A program made the translations under genes and the position numbers. DNA of 64,000 nt from an uncultured Selenomonadales bacterium (GTDB taxonomy: Bacteria; Bacillota; Negativicutes; Selenomonadales; Selenomonadaceae): contig ONUH01000001.1 of assembly GCA_900321035.1 (NCBI GenBank), positions 124,001 through 188,000 on the forward strand. The letters are read 5' to 3'. Positions 1-8,117 of this stretch are shown in pieces (position 1 is the first letter of the stretch; each line of letters starts with the position of its first letter). The notes under the pieces were generated by a model that was not told the DNA's origin, did not search any database, and saw only the letters and a list, made by a program, of their open reading frames with translations.

Positions 1-323
1 CCCGTCTCGCTGAAGCGTTCGCAAACGATGGCGCCGGAATTGCGCGCGATTTCCGCCGTGTTGTCGACACAGTTGTCCGCGATGACAAAGATGTCGTAAA
101 GCTCTTTCGGATAGTCCAGCGTATGCAAATTATCAAGCAACTGCCCGATAACGGCGCTTTCGTTGTGCGCCGCGACAATCACCGCAAAAGTTTTCTCCGG
201 GACAAGAATCTTGTCCTCTTTGCGCCGCCACATACCGCAGAAGCCGATGATGAAATAATAAATCGTAAACAGAAAAATAAAGACCTGCATCGGAACCATG
301 ATGAGGTCAAACCAATGTTCCAT
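1..323 (-). CDS. Glycosyltransferase family 2, N-terminal part (runs off left edge)
   Basis: Only the first 107 codons are in the window; the C-terminal part lies beyond position 1. The N-terminus has a hydrophobic helix (about residues 8-30), followed by a GT-A fold start: FAVIVAAHNE at 46-55 and FVIADNCVDNT at 79-89, the nucleotide-sugar binding strands of family 2 glycosyltransferases. It is probably a membrane-anchored enzyme making an envelope polysaccharide or glycolipid; the acceptor cannot be told. The ATG at 323 has a strong SD (GAGGGG, 7-nt spacing). It follows pssA by 15 nt and is likely the third gene of a psd-pssA-glycosyltransferase operon. Confidence 0.85.
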   Translation of the reverse strand, partial: MEHWFDLIMVPMQVFIFLFTIYYFIIGFCGMWRRKEDKILVPEKTFAVIVAAHNESAVIGQLLDNLHTLDYPKELYDIFVIADNCVDNTAEIARNSGAIVCERFSET

Positions 324-338
324 GAATAAACCCCTCAG

Positions 339-1043
339 CTATTTGCCCGCCAGTTTGAAAACGACCGTATTGATAATGCCGAAAGCGGTATACGTAGCGA
401 AAATCGCGAACAGCACCGCGAAAGGCAACGAAGCGCGGCCTGCGTACAGGATACCGGCAAAAATCACGAGAAAAGCGACTTTGGAAACCAGATATATCTT
501 TTCTCCCTGTCCCTTGAAATCAGGATAATGTACCTCGCTGACCATCAGCAGAGCCACCGCCAGCATGACGAGCGGATACATCCACCCGAAAACGTGAGGA
601 TTGACGCCTTCCGCCTGTAACAGCAACGTCGAGGTCGCCACAAAGCATCCTCCCGCCGGAATCGCCAAGCCCATGAAATACCCATGAACGACGTCCACAT
701 TCACATTGAACCGCGCCAGCCGCCATGCCCCGCAAAGCGCAAAGCAGATTGCCACGGCGCATCCAAACCACGAAAATGCATGCAGACAGAAAACATAAGC
801 TAAAATACCGGGAGCCACGCCGAAAGAAACAAGATCGCAAAGCGAATCCATTTCCTTTCCGATCTCGCTGCTGGTGCCAAAAAAACGGGCGGCGCGACCA
901 TCCAGGCCATCCGCCACCAAAGCTATCAAAATGAAAAGCGAACCCCAGAAGAGGTCCCCTTTCATCGTTGAAAAAATGGAACAAACCCCGAACACGAGAT
1001 TCGACGAAGTGAGCATATTCGGTATCAAAGCCCTATACGTCAT
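339..1043 (-). CDS. pssA: CDP-diacylglycerol--serine O-phosphatidyltransferase
   Basis: This 234-residue membrane protein makes phosphatidylserine from CDP-diacylglycerol and serine, the first committed step to phosphatidylethanolamine. The CDP-alcohol phosphotransferase signature D-G-x2-A-R-x8-G-x3-D-x3-D is complete at residues 48-70 (D48, G49, A52, R53, G62, D66, D70). Several hydrophobic helices follow, as expected for this integral membrane family. Its start overlaps the end of psd by 11 bp, so the two successive enzymes of the pathway are translationally coupled. Within the CDP-alcohol family, serine is favoured as substrate because of the neighbouring decarboxylase. Confidence 0.93.
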   Translation of the reverse strand: MTYRALIPNMLTSSNLVFGVCSIFSTMKGDLFWGSLFILIALVADGLDGRAARFFGTSSEIGKEMDSLCDLVSFGVAPGILAYVFCLHAFSWFGCAVAICFALCGAWRLARFNVNVDVVHGYFMGLAIPAGGCFVATSTLLLQAEGVNPHVFGWMYPLVMLAVALLMVSEVHYPDFKGQGEKIYLVSKVAFLVIFAGILYAGRASLPFAVLFAIFATYTAFGIINTVVFKLAGK

Positions 1044-1668
1044 CCGACTTTACCCTCCCGATGATGGTTTCGCCGCCTTTTACGCGGTCTCCTTTTTTCA
1101 CCACGACCTCCACGGACTTCGGCATGACGACCTCCGTGCAGGACCCAAAGCGAATCAAGCCATACCGTTCGCCTTTTTCTAGTACATCATCCAGCGTGAC
1201 CCAGGAAACGATCCGCCGCGCAAGAATTCCGGCGATCTGCGTCACCGTAATCCGCAATTTGTCGTTCTCAATGCCAATCATATGCCGCTCGTTTTCAAAT
1301 CCCACCGAATCCTTGTAAGCAGGCTTAAAACGGCCGCAAATATACTGCTGGCACTTGATCTCGCCCTCCATCGGGCTGCGGTTGATATGCACGTCAAAAA
1401 TCGAAAGAAAGATTACGACTTTATTGCAGGGTTCCTTGACAAAATCGTCGTCGTCCAGCGAAACAACCTCCATGACTTTCCCATCCGCCGGAGAAACCAA
1501 AAGCGAATTGTCCTGCGGAATGGATCGCTCCGGATTGCGGAAAAAATAGGCAAAATACATGGCCAAAACGACAAACGGAACAGCCGCATAGGGATGGAAT
1601 ACCAATCCCAAAAAGACGGCAGCTGCAAGCGCCGAGAAAATATACGTGTATCCGTCTTTCAAAATCAT
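1033..1668 (-). CDS. psd: Phosphatidylserine decarboxylase proenzyme (short form)
   Basis: The product (211 aa) converts phosphatidylserine to phosphatidylethanolamine. The self-cleavage site that generates the pyruvoyl group is visible as F-G-S at residues 174-176 (G175/S176), and FDVHINRSP (about 91-99) carries the conserved histidine. Two hydrophobic helices near the N-terminus (about 10-42) anchor it. The length fits the short archaeal/Bacillus-like PSD class rather than the roughly 300-residue proteobacterial form. A good promoter lies about 75 bp upstream and psd is the first gene of the psd-pssA run. PE synthesis fits a diderm Firmicute. Confidence 0.93.
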   Translation of the reverse strand: MILKDGYTYIFSALAAAVFLGLVFHPYAAVPFVVLAMYFAYFFRNPERSIPQDNSLLVSPADGKVMEVVSLDDDDFVKEPCNKVVIFLSIFDVHINRSPMEGEIKCQQYICGRFKPAYKDSVGFENERHMIGIENDKLRITVTQIAGILARRIVSWVTLDDVLEKGERYGLIRFGSCTEVVMPKSVEVVVKKGDRVKGGETIIGRVKSDDV

Positions 1669-1741
1669 CGCTTACACCTCCCGCTTTCCTGTATTCCGCA
1701 TTCGCGCATGCAAAAACAGCGCATCCGCGCTTCATCATTTT

Positions 1742-1770
1742 ATTATATCCCGCCCCCTGCTCTTTGTCCA
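1742..1770 (-). promoter_or_regulatory. Sigma-A-type promoter for psd-pssA
   Basis: On the minus strand TGGACA (-35) and TATAAT (-10) are separated by 17 bp. The -10 lies about 75 bp upstream of the psd ATG. The perfect -10 and canonical spacing make this a confident prediction, although no transcript data are available. Confidence 0.75.
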
Positions 1771-1789
1771 CTACTTTTTAGGAGAATCA

Positions 1790-1885
1790 ATGGACAAGAA
1801 CTCCCGTGTTTCCTGTCGAGAGATTTTTCGTCAGGCAGGCAAAAGCTTAAAACGTATCATCATCGCTGCGTCAAGAGCACTTTGA
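1790..1885 (+). CDS. Possible 31-residue small ORF, unrecognised
   Basis: A short plus-strand frame starts at ATG 1790, five nucleotides after an AGGAG sequence, and codes for a basic peptide beginning MDKNSRVSCREIFRQ and ending IIIAASRAL. It opposes the flanking genes and its stop lies in a 7-bp stem-loop (GCGTCAA/TTGACGC, 1868-1888). I saw no plus-strand promoter before it and recognise no family. It may be chance; only the ribosome-binding site speaks for it. Confidence 0.15.
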   Translation: MDKNSRVSCREIFRQAGKSLKRIIIAASRAL

Positions 1886-1917
1886 CGCGACGGAAAAGCC
1901 TAAACTGAATACCTTGT

Positions 1918-2649
1918 TCAGTGATTCTTCGAAGCATGGACGCGGAAAACGAATTTCGGCAGCGCCAAGAGACGCCCCGCACGTTTCGGCTGCAAAAGCC
2001 CCCGAAACAGCCATTCCAACTTTGCCTTCTGCACCCAAAGCGGCGCCCGTTTTGCCGTCCCCGCCATCACGTCCAGCGTGCCGCCGACGCCGATGGACAC
2101 CGGGACCTCTAATTCCGCCTGATGCTTTTTCAGCCATTTCTCCTGCTTCGGCACGCCCAGCGCCGCCAACAGAAGATCCGGCTTCGCCTCTCGAATCTCA
2201 CGGATGATTTCCGACTCCTCCGCCTCCGTGAAATATCCGTTCCGCACGCCGACCACCTGGATGCCCGGATAGATTTCTTCCGCTTTCTGTTTCGCTTTTT
2301 CGGCTACGCCCGGAGCAGAACCGAAAAAGAACACGCGGCGGTCCTTGTTCGGAGCCCGGCGCAAAAGTTCCTGCGCCAAATCATAACCCGCGACGCGTTC
2401 CGGCATCTCATGACCCAGATGATGCGCCGCCCACACAGTTCCTGCGCCGTCCGGCACCACCAAATCGGCAGAACGCAAAATATCAAAAAGCTCTTCGTCC
2501 CGCGTTGCGTTCATGATCATCTCAGCATTTGCCGTGGCAATCAGCGCGCCGCGCCGTTCATCCATCCACTGCTCGGCTTGGCTTACCGCCTCGGCCATTG
2601 TCAAAGCCGCTACCGGCACGCCAAGTATCTCTACGATAGGAAAAGACAC
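1918..2649 (-). CDS. WecG/TagA/CpsF family glycosyltransferase
   Basis: The family transfers an N-acetyl-mannosamine-type sugar from a UDP donor onto an undecaprenyl-linked acceptor in teichoic-acid, enterobacterial common antigen or capsule synthesis. Family hallmarks are present: ADLVVPDGAGTVWAAH in the N-terminal half, LLAALGVPKQEKWL, and GVGGTLDVMAGTAKRAP near the C-terminus. I chose the GTG at 2649 (243 aa): GAGGAA lies 6 nt upstream and the protein then begins just before the family's usual ILGVPV segment. The longer frame up to 2697 has no SD and its first codons look like a -10 element (TATAAT). In a diderm this more likely serves an exopolysaccharide or LPS-like polymer than teichoic acid; the substrate is uncertain. 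Confidence 0.85.
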   Translation of the reverse strand: MSFPIVEILGVPVAALTMAEAVSQAEQWMDERRGALIATANAEMIMNATRDEELFDILRSADLVVPDGAGTVWAAHHLGHEMPERVAGYDLAQELLRRAPNKDRRVFFFGSAPGVAEKAKQKAEEIYPGIQVVGVRNGYFTEAEESEIIREIREAKPDLLLAALGVPKQEKWLKKHQAELEVPVSIGVGGTLDVMAGTAKRAPLWVQKAKLEWLFRGLLQPKRAGRLLALPKFVFRVHASKNH

Positions 2650-2936
2650 GTCCCGTTCCTCTTTTCTCATGCATAAATCTTTCATTATATATATCATACT
2701 ACAAAAACCGTCTTCACGCTACATTGCAAAAAGAATCCACAGCCGGAAAAACACACACTGCGCCGATTTCAGGTGCCCGTGGAAAAGCTGTGCGTATTGC
2801 TGTGGACGACCTTATATACATTCTTTTCACAATATCAAGGGGTTCTTCCCAAGCGATGCAGGACGACCATAAGATATCCACAGCAATGTGAATATTTTTG
2901 TGGATAATATGTATCATCCCTAATTTGTTGCACATG
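2650..2936. other. AT-rich spacer with DnaA-box-like sites and inverted repeats
   Basis: No protein gene is evident. The spacer holds one perfect DnaA box (TTATCCACA on the minus strand, 2899-2907), a one-mismatch copy facing it (ATATCCACA, 2874-2882) and three looser matches with a TCCAC core (2733-2741, 2779-2787, 2801-2809). An 11-bp perfect inverted repeat, ATTGCTGTGGA at 2796-2806 and TCCACAGCAAT at 2877-2887, encloses a second pairing CTTAT/ATAAG. The promoter of the downstream WecG/TagA gene should lie at the low-coordinate end, where a TATAAT occurs near 2675 without a clear -35. Confidence 0.45.
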
Positions 2937-2976
2937 AAAAAACGACGCGCTATCGTTTTGGATAACGCGCCGTTTT
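2937..2976 (-). terminator. Intrinsic terminator after aspS
   Basis: On the minus strand a GC-rich stem (AAAACGGCGCGTTATC pairing with GATAGCGCGTCGTTTT) is followed by a run of six T. It lies 12 bp past the aspS stop and closes the fur-hemZ-hisS-aspS operon. Confidence 0.88.
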
Positions 2977-2988
2977 CCTTATCACTCT

Positions 2989-4797
2989 TTATGCTTTGGC
3001 ATCCGCTTCCGCTTTTTTCTTCACTGCCGTGCGGATGGACAGCTCGCGGAGCTGCTTTTCCTCCACCTCGGACGGCGCCTGCGCCATGACGTCGGACGCG
3101 CTCTGGGTCTTCGGGAACGGGATGACGTCGCGGATGGACGGGCGCTTCGCCATCAGCATCACGAGACGGTCAAGACCGAAGGCGAGTCCTCCGTGGGGCG
3201 GCGTACCGTACTGGAACGCGTCGAGCATGAAGCCGAACTTCTGCCGCGCCTCTTCCAGCGTCAGGCCGATGGCCTCGAAGACCTTTTCCTGCAATTCGCT
3301 GTTGTAGATACGCAAGCTGCCGCCGCCGATCTCGACGCCGTTCAGCACCATATCGTAAGCGATGGCCTTGACGCGACCCGGGTCGGAGGCGAGATACTGC
3401 ACGTCCTCGTCGCGCGGCGCGGTAAACGGATGGTGCATCGCCTTCCAGCGTTTTTCCTCGTCGCTGTACTCGAACATCGGGAAGTCCACGACCCAGAGGA
3501 AGCAAAGCTTGTCCGGATCGATCAGGTTCCGGCGACGGCCCATCTCAAGACGCAGCGCACCCAGCGCCTGCGCCAGCACCAGCGGCTTGTCCGCAACGAT
3601 CAGCAGGAGGTCGCCGGTCTTCGCGCCGCATTTTTCCTTGATTTTCTCAAAGACCTCGTCGGAATAGAACTTCTTGAAGGGCGACTTGACGCCTTCCGTC
3701 GAATACTGGATCCACGCCATGCCCTTTGCACCGTAGCCCTGCACATACTCGACAAGGCCGTCGAGCTCGCGGCGCGGAATGTCGGCGTAATCGTCCACCT
3801 TGATGGCCTTGACCTTGCCGCCCGATTCGAGGACGGAGGAGAACACCTTGAAGGTCGAGCCCTTGACCTCTTCGGAAATATCAAGCAGCTCCATGCCGAA
3901 TCGCATATCCGGCTTGTCCGAGCCAAAGCGCTCCATCGCCTCGTCCCACGTCATACGCAGGAACGGCGTTTCCAGCTTCGTGCCGAGCGCCTTGTCGAAC
4001 AGCTCCGTCATCAACCCTTCCATCATCGTCAGGATCGTATCCTGATCGACGAAAGACATCTCGATATCGAGCTGGGTGAATTCCGGCTGCCAGTCGGCAC
4101 GCAAATCCTCGTCGCGGAAGCAGCGGACAATCTGGAAATACTTCTCGAAGCCCGCCACCATCAAAATCTGCTTGTAAATCTGCGGCGACTGCGGCAGCGC
4201 GTAGAAATTGCCGGGGTTCAGACGGCTCGGCACGAGGAAATCGCGGGCGCCCTCCGGCGTGCTCTTGCAGAGCATCGGTGTCTCGATTTCGAGGAAACCG
4301 AGACGGTCGAAATAGTCGCGCATGATTTTCGCCACGCGGTGGCGCAGCATGATATTTTTCTGCATCTCGGGACGGCGCAGGTCAAGATAGCGGTATTTAA
4401 GCCGGAGCATCTCGTCTACGTCGAGGTCGTCCTGAATGTAAAACGGCGGCGTCTTCGCCTTGTTCAATATCCGAAGTTCGCTGCAAACAATCTCGATCGT
4501 GCCCGTCTCCATTTTCGGGTTCACGGTATCCTCGGAGCGCGCGCGCACGTTGCCGCGCACCGCGATGACGAATTCCGAGCGCAGCGACTCCGCCTTATGG
4601 AACGTGCCCTCGCCCATTTTCGCCTCGTCGTATACCACCTGGACATAACCGGAACGGTCGCGCAAATCGACGAAAATCAATCCGCCGTGATCACGACGGC
4701 GCGACACCCAGCCGCAAACCGTGACTTCCTGCCCGACCTCGCTATCCCGAAGCTCCCCGCAGTGATGGGTCCGTTTCATGCCTTCCAAAGTTTCCAT
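2989..4797 (-). CDS. aspS: Aspartyl-tRNA synthetase
   Basis: This class II synthetase (602 aa, normal bacterial length of about 590-600) charges tRNA-Asp. An OB-fold anticodon-binding domain occupies about residues 15-115 (VCGWVSRRRDHGG near its start). The catalytic core shows motif 1 around FLEIETPML, motif 2 around YFQIVRCFRDEDLR and motif 3 GGLAFGLDRLVML, with the bacterial GAD insertion between motifs 2 and 3. The ATG at 4797 has GGGGTG upstream and comes 6 nt after the hisS stop, so the two synthetases are cotranscribed. Whether it is strictly Asp-specific or also charges tRNA-Asn cannot be decided, since no gatCAB or asnS is in view. Confidence 0.97.
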   Translation of the reverse strand: METLEGMKRTHHCGELRDSEVGQEVTVCGWVSRRRDHGGLIFVDLRDRSGYVQVVYDEAKMGEGTFHKAESLRSEFVIAVRGNVRARSEDTVNPKMETGTIEIVCSELRILNKAKTPPFYIQDDLDVDEMLRLKYRYLDLRRPEMQKNIMLRHRVAKIMRDYFDRLGFLEIETPMLCKSTPEGARDFLVPSRLNPGNFYALPQSPQIYKQILMVAGFEKYFQIVRCFRDEDLRADWQPEFTQLDIEMSFVDQDTILTMMEGLMTELFDKALGTKLETPFLRMTWDEAMERFGSDKPDMRFGMELLDISEEVKGSTFKVFSSVLESGGKVKAIKVDDYADIPRRELDGLVEYVQGYGAKGMAWIQYSTEGVKSPFKKFYSDEVFEKIKEKCGAKTGDLLLIVADKPLVLAQALGALRLEMGRRRNLIDPDKLCFLWVVDFPMFEYSDEEKRWKAMHHPFTAPRDEDVQYLASDPGRVKAIAYDMVLNGVEIGGGSLRIYNSELQEKVFEAIGLTLEEARQKFGFMLDAFQYGTPPHGGLAFGLDRLVMLMAKRPSIRDVIPFPKTQSASDVMAQAPSEVEEKQLRELSIRTAVKKKAEADAKA

Positions 4798-4803
4798 TAC
4801 TTT

Positions 4804-6057
4804 TCACCCCAACAATTTATTGACAATCTCTTCTCTCGCGACTTGCTCCTGTCCGCTGGATTCCATGTCCCTCAAGGTCACGACGCCCTTCGCGAGTTCG
4901 TCCTCTCCCAAAATCAGCGCGTATCGCGCGTTCGCCTTGTCGGCCTGCTTCATCTGCGACTTCATGCTGCGTCCGGCGTAGTCCATGCGCGCCGAAAGCC
5001 CCGCGTCGCGAAGCTCCGCCAACAGGCAAAACGCCGCGCCTTTTGCCTCATCACCCATGGCGACGACAAATGCGTCCGCGCCCTCCTCCATTTCGGGGAA
5101 CAGGTTTTGCATCTCCATCGCCAGCATCACACGCTCCAGACCGACGGCAAAGCCCACCGCCGGCGTCGGCGCGCCGCCAATTTCCTCCACCAGTCCGTCG
5201 TAGCGTCCGCCGCCCGCCACGGCGCTCTGAGCGCCCAGCGGCTCGTACTTGATCTCGAAAGCGGTCTTCGTGTAGTAATCGAGACCGCGCACCAGACGTG
5301 GATCACAGATAAAGGGAACGCCCGCCGCCGTCAGGTACGATTTAACCTTCTCGAAATGCTCGGCGCACTCGTCGCAGAGGCAGTCCGTAATTTCCGGCGC
5401 GCCGACGGAAAGGGAATGACAGCGTTCGTTCTTACAATCCAAAATCCGCATCGGGTTCCTGTCATAACGCGAACGGCAATCGTCGCAAAGCCCGTCCAGC
5501 TTTTCCTTGAAAAAGTCCTTCAGCTTCTGCCGATAGACGGGACGACAGGCCGGATCGCCGACGGAATTGATGGAAAGCGACAGTTCCTTCAATCCCAAGG
5601 ACTCCAAGAACCGCACGGCCAGCAGGATAATCTCCGCATCCACCGCCGGACTTGCTTCGCCCAGCGCCTCTACGCCGAACTGATGAAACTCACGGAACCG
5701 CCCTTTCTGTGGCCGGTCAAAGCGGAACATCGAGCCGATGTAAAACAGCTTTGTAAGCGCGTCCTCCGCGTAAAGCTTATGCTCCAAATACGCGCGCACC
5801 GCCGCCGCCGTGTTTTCCGGCCGGAGCGTGATGCTGCGCCCGCCACGGTCCAAAAACGTGTACATCTCTTTCTCGACCACGTCCGTCGTGTCGCCGATGC
5901 CTCGCTGAAACAGCTCGGTATGCTCGAAAAGCGGCGTCCGTATCTCGCGGTATCCGAAACGATCGCAAAGATCACGGATTTTTCCCTCGACATACCGCCA
6001 GCGTTCTACACCGTCCGGCAAAATATCCTTCGTGCCCCGCGGGGCCTGTGTCAGCAT
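4804..6057 (-). CDS. hisS: Histidyl-tRNA synthetase
   Basis: The product (417 aa) is a class II synthetase for tRNA-His. Motif 2 appears as FRFDRPQKGRFREFHQFGVE, and the histidine-specific signature LVRGLDYYTKTAFE lies in the C-terminal half of the catalytic domain; an anticodon-binding domain forms the last 90 or so residues. Extra cysteines (CDDC, CDEC) occur in the insertion domain, a common feature in Firmicutes HisRS. The gene sits between hemZ (3 nt upstream) and aspS (6 nt downstream). The hisS-aspS pair is common in Firmicutes; its coupling to fur and hemZ is less usual. Confidence 0.97.
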   Translation of the reverse strand: MLTQAPRGTKDILPDGVERWRYVEGKIRDLCDRFGYREIRTPLFEHTELFQRGIGDTTDVVEKEMYTFLDRGGRSITLRPENTAAAVRAYLEHKLYAEDALTKLFYIGSMFRFDRPQKGRFREFHQFGVEALGEASPAVDAEIILLAVRFLESLGLKELSLSINSVGDPACRPVYRQKLKDFFKEKLDGLCDDCRSRYDRNPMRILDCKNERCHSLSVGAPEITDCLCDECAEHFEKVKSYLTAAGVPFICDPRLVRGLDYYTKTAFEIKYEPLGAQSAVAGGGRYDGLVEEIGGAPTPAVGFAVGLERVMLAMEMQNLFPEMEEGADAFVVAMGDEAKGAAFCLLAELRDAGLSARMDYAGRSMKSQMKQADKANARYALILGEDELAKGVVTLRDMESSGQEQVAREEIVNKLLG

Positions 6058-6060
6058 GCT

Positions 6061-7554
6061 TCAATCCTCCTGTCCGCCATACACCTCATGCAAAAGGCGG
6101 TTTCTTTTTTCTATATAATCATCGATTTTATCCAAATAGACCGTAATCTCTTTCGGATGAAACGAGGTTTTTAAATATTTCTGCGTCGGGCTGACGATTT
6201 TCGAGGTCGCCGCGCCGCCGATGCCCAAAATCGTCTGACGCTCGCCCATGATTTGGATATTATACATACTTTCCGCGCCCGGACGGCAGCAGCCGACGTT
6301 CTCCAGCTGCCCGCTCTGGTAACCCTGCCGATACAGATAATACGGCGTAAGCCCCATTCGTTTCGTGGCGTCCATCGCCGCCGCGAACATTTCCCGCGCC
6401 GTCTCGTCGTCGGGCAACTCCGTCTCGGCAAGGTTTTCTTTAAGCCGCGAACCTTTCTTCAGCGCCAACGCGTGAAGCGTCACATCGTCCGGCGCGAGGT
6501 CCGCGATCTTCTTCATCGTGTCCTCGACGTCCCGGGCGTCCTCTCCCGGCAGCCCGACAATCACGTCCATATTGACGCAGGGAATCCTCGCTCCGCGCAA
6601 ATCCCGAACCATGCGGATAATATCCTCCGGCTCGTGCCTCCGCCCGATACGCCGGAGCGTCCGCGCCTGCATCGTCTGCGGATTGGCGCTGACGCGGTTG
6701 ACCTGACAGCGCACCATACTTTGAAGCTTCGCGGGCGTCATGCTGTCCGGCCGCCCCGCTTCCACGCAGAACTCCACCAAAGAATCCGAAACGAACGCGT
6801 CGGAAAGAACCTGCAATAACTCGTCAAACACTTCGTCGGGAAGGCTCGTCGGCGTCCCGCCTCCGACGTAGATATTCTGCACGCGGAACCCGTATCGCGC
6901 CACCGCCTCCCGCACGGCGGCTAAATCGCGAAAAAAAACCTCCGTGAACCGCCGGAGCATCTTCTCTCCCGGCAGCACAAAGGCGGGAAAGGAGCAATAC
7001 AGGCAGCGCGACGGGCAAAACGGAACGCCCGCGTAAATGCTGACTGTCTTGGAATCGCTCCGCTGCAAAAAAGGCCGCTGGTAAAGAGAACTGTCCACCA
7101 AGAGCGCGGCCTTGTCCTCTCCGACGCCGTATTCCGCACGCAGCCGCGCTATAACCTCCGTCCGGGACGCGCCGCCGTCCAACCAACGATGGACAATCTT
7201 CGAGGGCCGCACGCCGTAAAGAATGCCCCAGGGCGCCTCCGGCAAGGAAAGCTCCTCACGAAGCAGTTCGTAAAAATTCCACTTGATCAGACGGTGCCGC
7301 TCCGAGCGAGGATTCTCACCGAAACGAGCCGAATTTCCCATAGAGCGGCGCCGTACCCTTCCGTCTGCCGCGACGAAAACCGCCTCCGTCCGGACGTGAA
7401 GCGGATTCCCCTCCGTCGTCTCGTTCCGCACGGCAATCTCGTCAAAAGATGCGCCTTCATCCGCAACCGCGATACGATAGAGGTCAAGCACTTCCCGCAG
7501 GACCTTGACGACAACCTGCTCGTCGCTGTCAACAGAGAATTTCCGGATATTCAC
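6061..7554 (-). CDS. hemZ: Coproporphyrinogen dehydrogenase HemZ (radical SAM)
   Basis: This 497-residue protein belongs to the HemN-like radical SAM group. The [4Fe-4S]-binding C-x3-C-x2-C is at C180, C184 and C187 (VPFCPSRCLYCSFP), followed by YVGGGTPTSLP, the SAM-binding glycine motif. The extended N-terminal region before the radical SAM core distinguishes HemZ from the shorter HemN/HemW. The proposed role is oxygen-independent oxidation of coproporphyrinogen III in anaerobic heme synthesis, but HemZ function is less well proven than HemN. The start is GTG, 3 nt after the fur stop, with only a weak SD, suggesting translational coupling to fur. Confidence 0.88.
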   Translation of the reverse strand: MNIRKFSVDSDEQVVVKVLREVLDLYRIAVADEGASFDEIAVRNETTEGNPLHVRTEAVFVAADGRVRRRSMGNSARFGENPRSERHRLIKWNFYELLREELSLPEAPWGILYGVRPSKIVHRWLDGGASRTEVIARLRAEYGVGEDKAALLVDSSLYQRPFLQRSDSKTVSIYAGVPFCPSRCLYCSFPAFVLPGEKMLRRFTEVFFRDLAAVREAVARYGFRVQNIYVGGGTPTSLPDEVFDELLQVLSDAFVSDSLVEFCVEAGRPDSMTPAKLQSMVRCQVNRVSANPQTMQARTLRRIGRRHEPEDIIRMVRDLRGARIPCVNMDVIVGLPGEDARDVEDTMKKIADLAPDDVTLHALALKKGSRLKENLAETELPDDETAREMFAAAMDATKRMGLTPYYLYRQGYQSGQLENVGCCRPGAESMYNIQIMGERQTILGIGGAATSKIVSPTQKYLKTSFHPKEITVYLDKIDDYIEKRNRLLHEVYGGQED

Positions 7555-7557
7555 GTC

Positions 7558-8001
7558 TTACTGGCACTTCTTGCAATAGCCGTAGAATATGGCCTGGTGA
7601 TCGACAATCCGAAACCCGGACTTCTTGAAAATATCCTTTTCCAGCTTATCCAAAAGATCATCCTGGAACTCGAACACTTTCTTGCATTTCAAGCAAATCA
7701 TATGATGATGCTGGTGCTCGTCCGGCGCCATCGTTCCAACCTCGTAACGGCTGCATCCGTCGCCGAACTCCATCTTTTGCAGAATGCCCAGCTCCGCCAA
7801 AAGGTCAAGGCTGCGGTACACCGTCGCCAATCCAATGTCCTGCGACTGCTCGCGCAAAAGCCCGTACACGTCTTCTGCGCTCAAATGCTCACCCGGATGC
7901 TCGATAAACACATTGAGGACGGTGCGCCGCTGCGTCGTCAGCTTATGCTTGTTCGCCTGCAAGCGCTGCTTGAGCACGTCCATCGTCAATTTCTCCGACA
8001 T
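7558..8001 (-). CDS. fur: Fur family metal-responsive repressor
   Basis: The product (147 aa) has the Fur layout: a winged-helix DNA-binding domain (about 16-85, recognition helix near ATVYRSLDLL), then a metal-binding dimerisation domain with HQHHH (96-100), CLKC (103-106) and a C-terminal CKKC (143-146) structural zinc site. The sequence around MEFGDGCSRYE and EHQHHH resembles iron-type Fur of Firmicutes more than Zur or PerR, but the metal is an inference. The ATG at 8001 is chosen because AAGGGGGT lies 6 nt upstream; a longer frame to 8037 lacks an SD. It is the first gene of the fur-hemZ-hisS-aspS operon, so it may repress heme synthesis in cis if autoregulated. Confidence 0.9.
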   Translation of the reverse strand: MSEKLTMDVLKQRLQANKHKLTTQRRTVLNVFIEHPGEHLSAEDVYGLLREQSQDIGLATVYRSLDLLAELGILQKMEFGDGCSRYEVGTMAPDEHQHHHMICLKCKKVFEFQDDLLDKLEKDIFKKSGFRIVDHQAIFYGYCKKCQ

Positions 8002-8046
8002 CGAATGACCCCCTTGCGGTAAAGATTGAAATTTCATATAAGGTAT

Positions 8047-8075
8047 ATTTTACTGCATAAGGCGGCGATTTGCAA
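8047..8075 (-). promoter_or_regulatory. Promoter of the fur-hemZ-hisS-aspS operon
   Basis: On the minus strand TTGCAA (-35) and TAAAAT (-10) are spaced 17 bp apart, with the -10 about 45 bp upstream of the fur ATG. No convincing Fur box was seen overlapping it. Confidence 0.7.
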
Positions 8076-8117
8076 TATATCGCACGCCTGGGAAAAAGAA
8101 TTCTGTTTTCCCCCACA

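Noticed and set aside
2649..2697. Longer N-terminus for the WecG/TagA gene from ATG 2697
   Set aside because: No SD precedes it, the added residues do not resemble the family, and the DNA there looks like a -10 element; GTG 2649 has a good SD.
3193..6174. 993-codon open frame on the plus strand
   Set aside because: It is antisense to aspS and hisS, which are unmistakable; the translation is His/Arg/Leu-rich low-quality sequence with no domains. High-GC codon bias produces such shadows.
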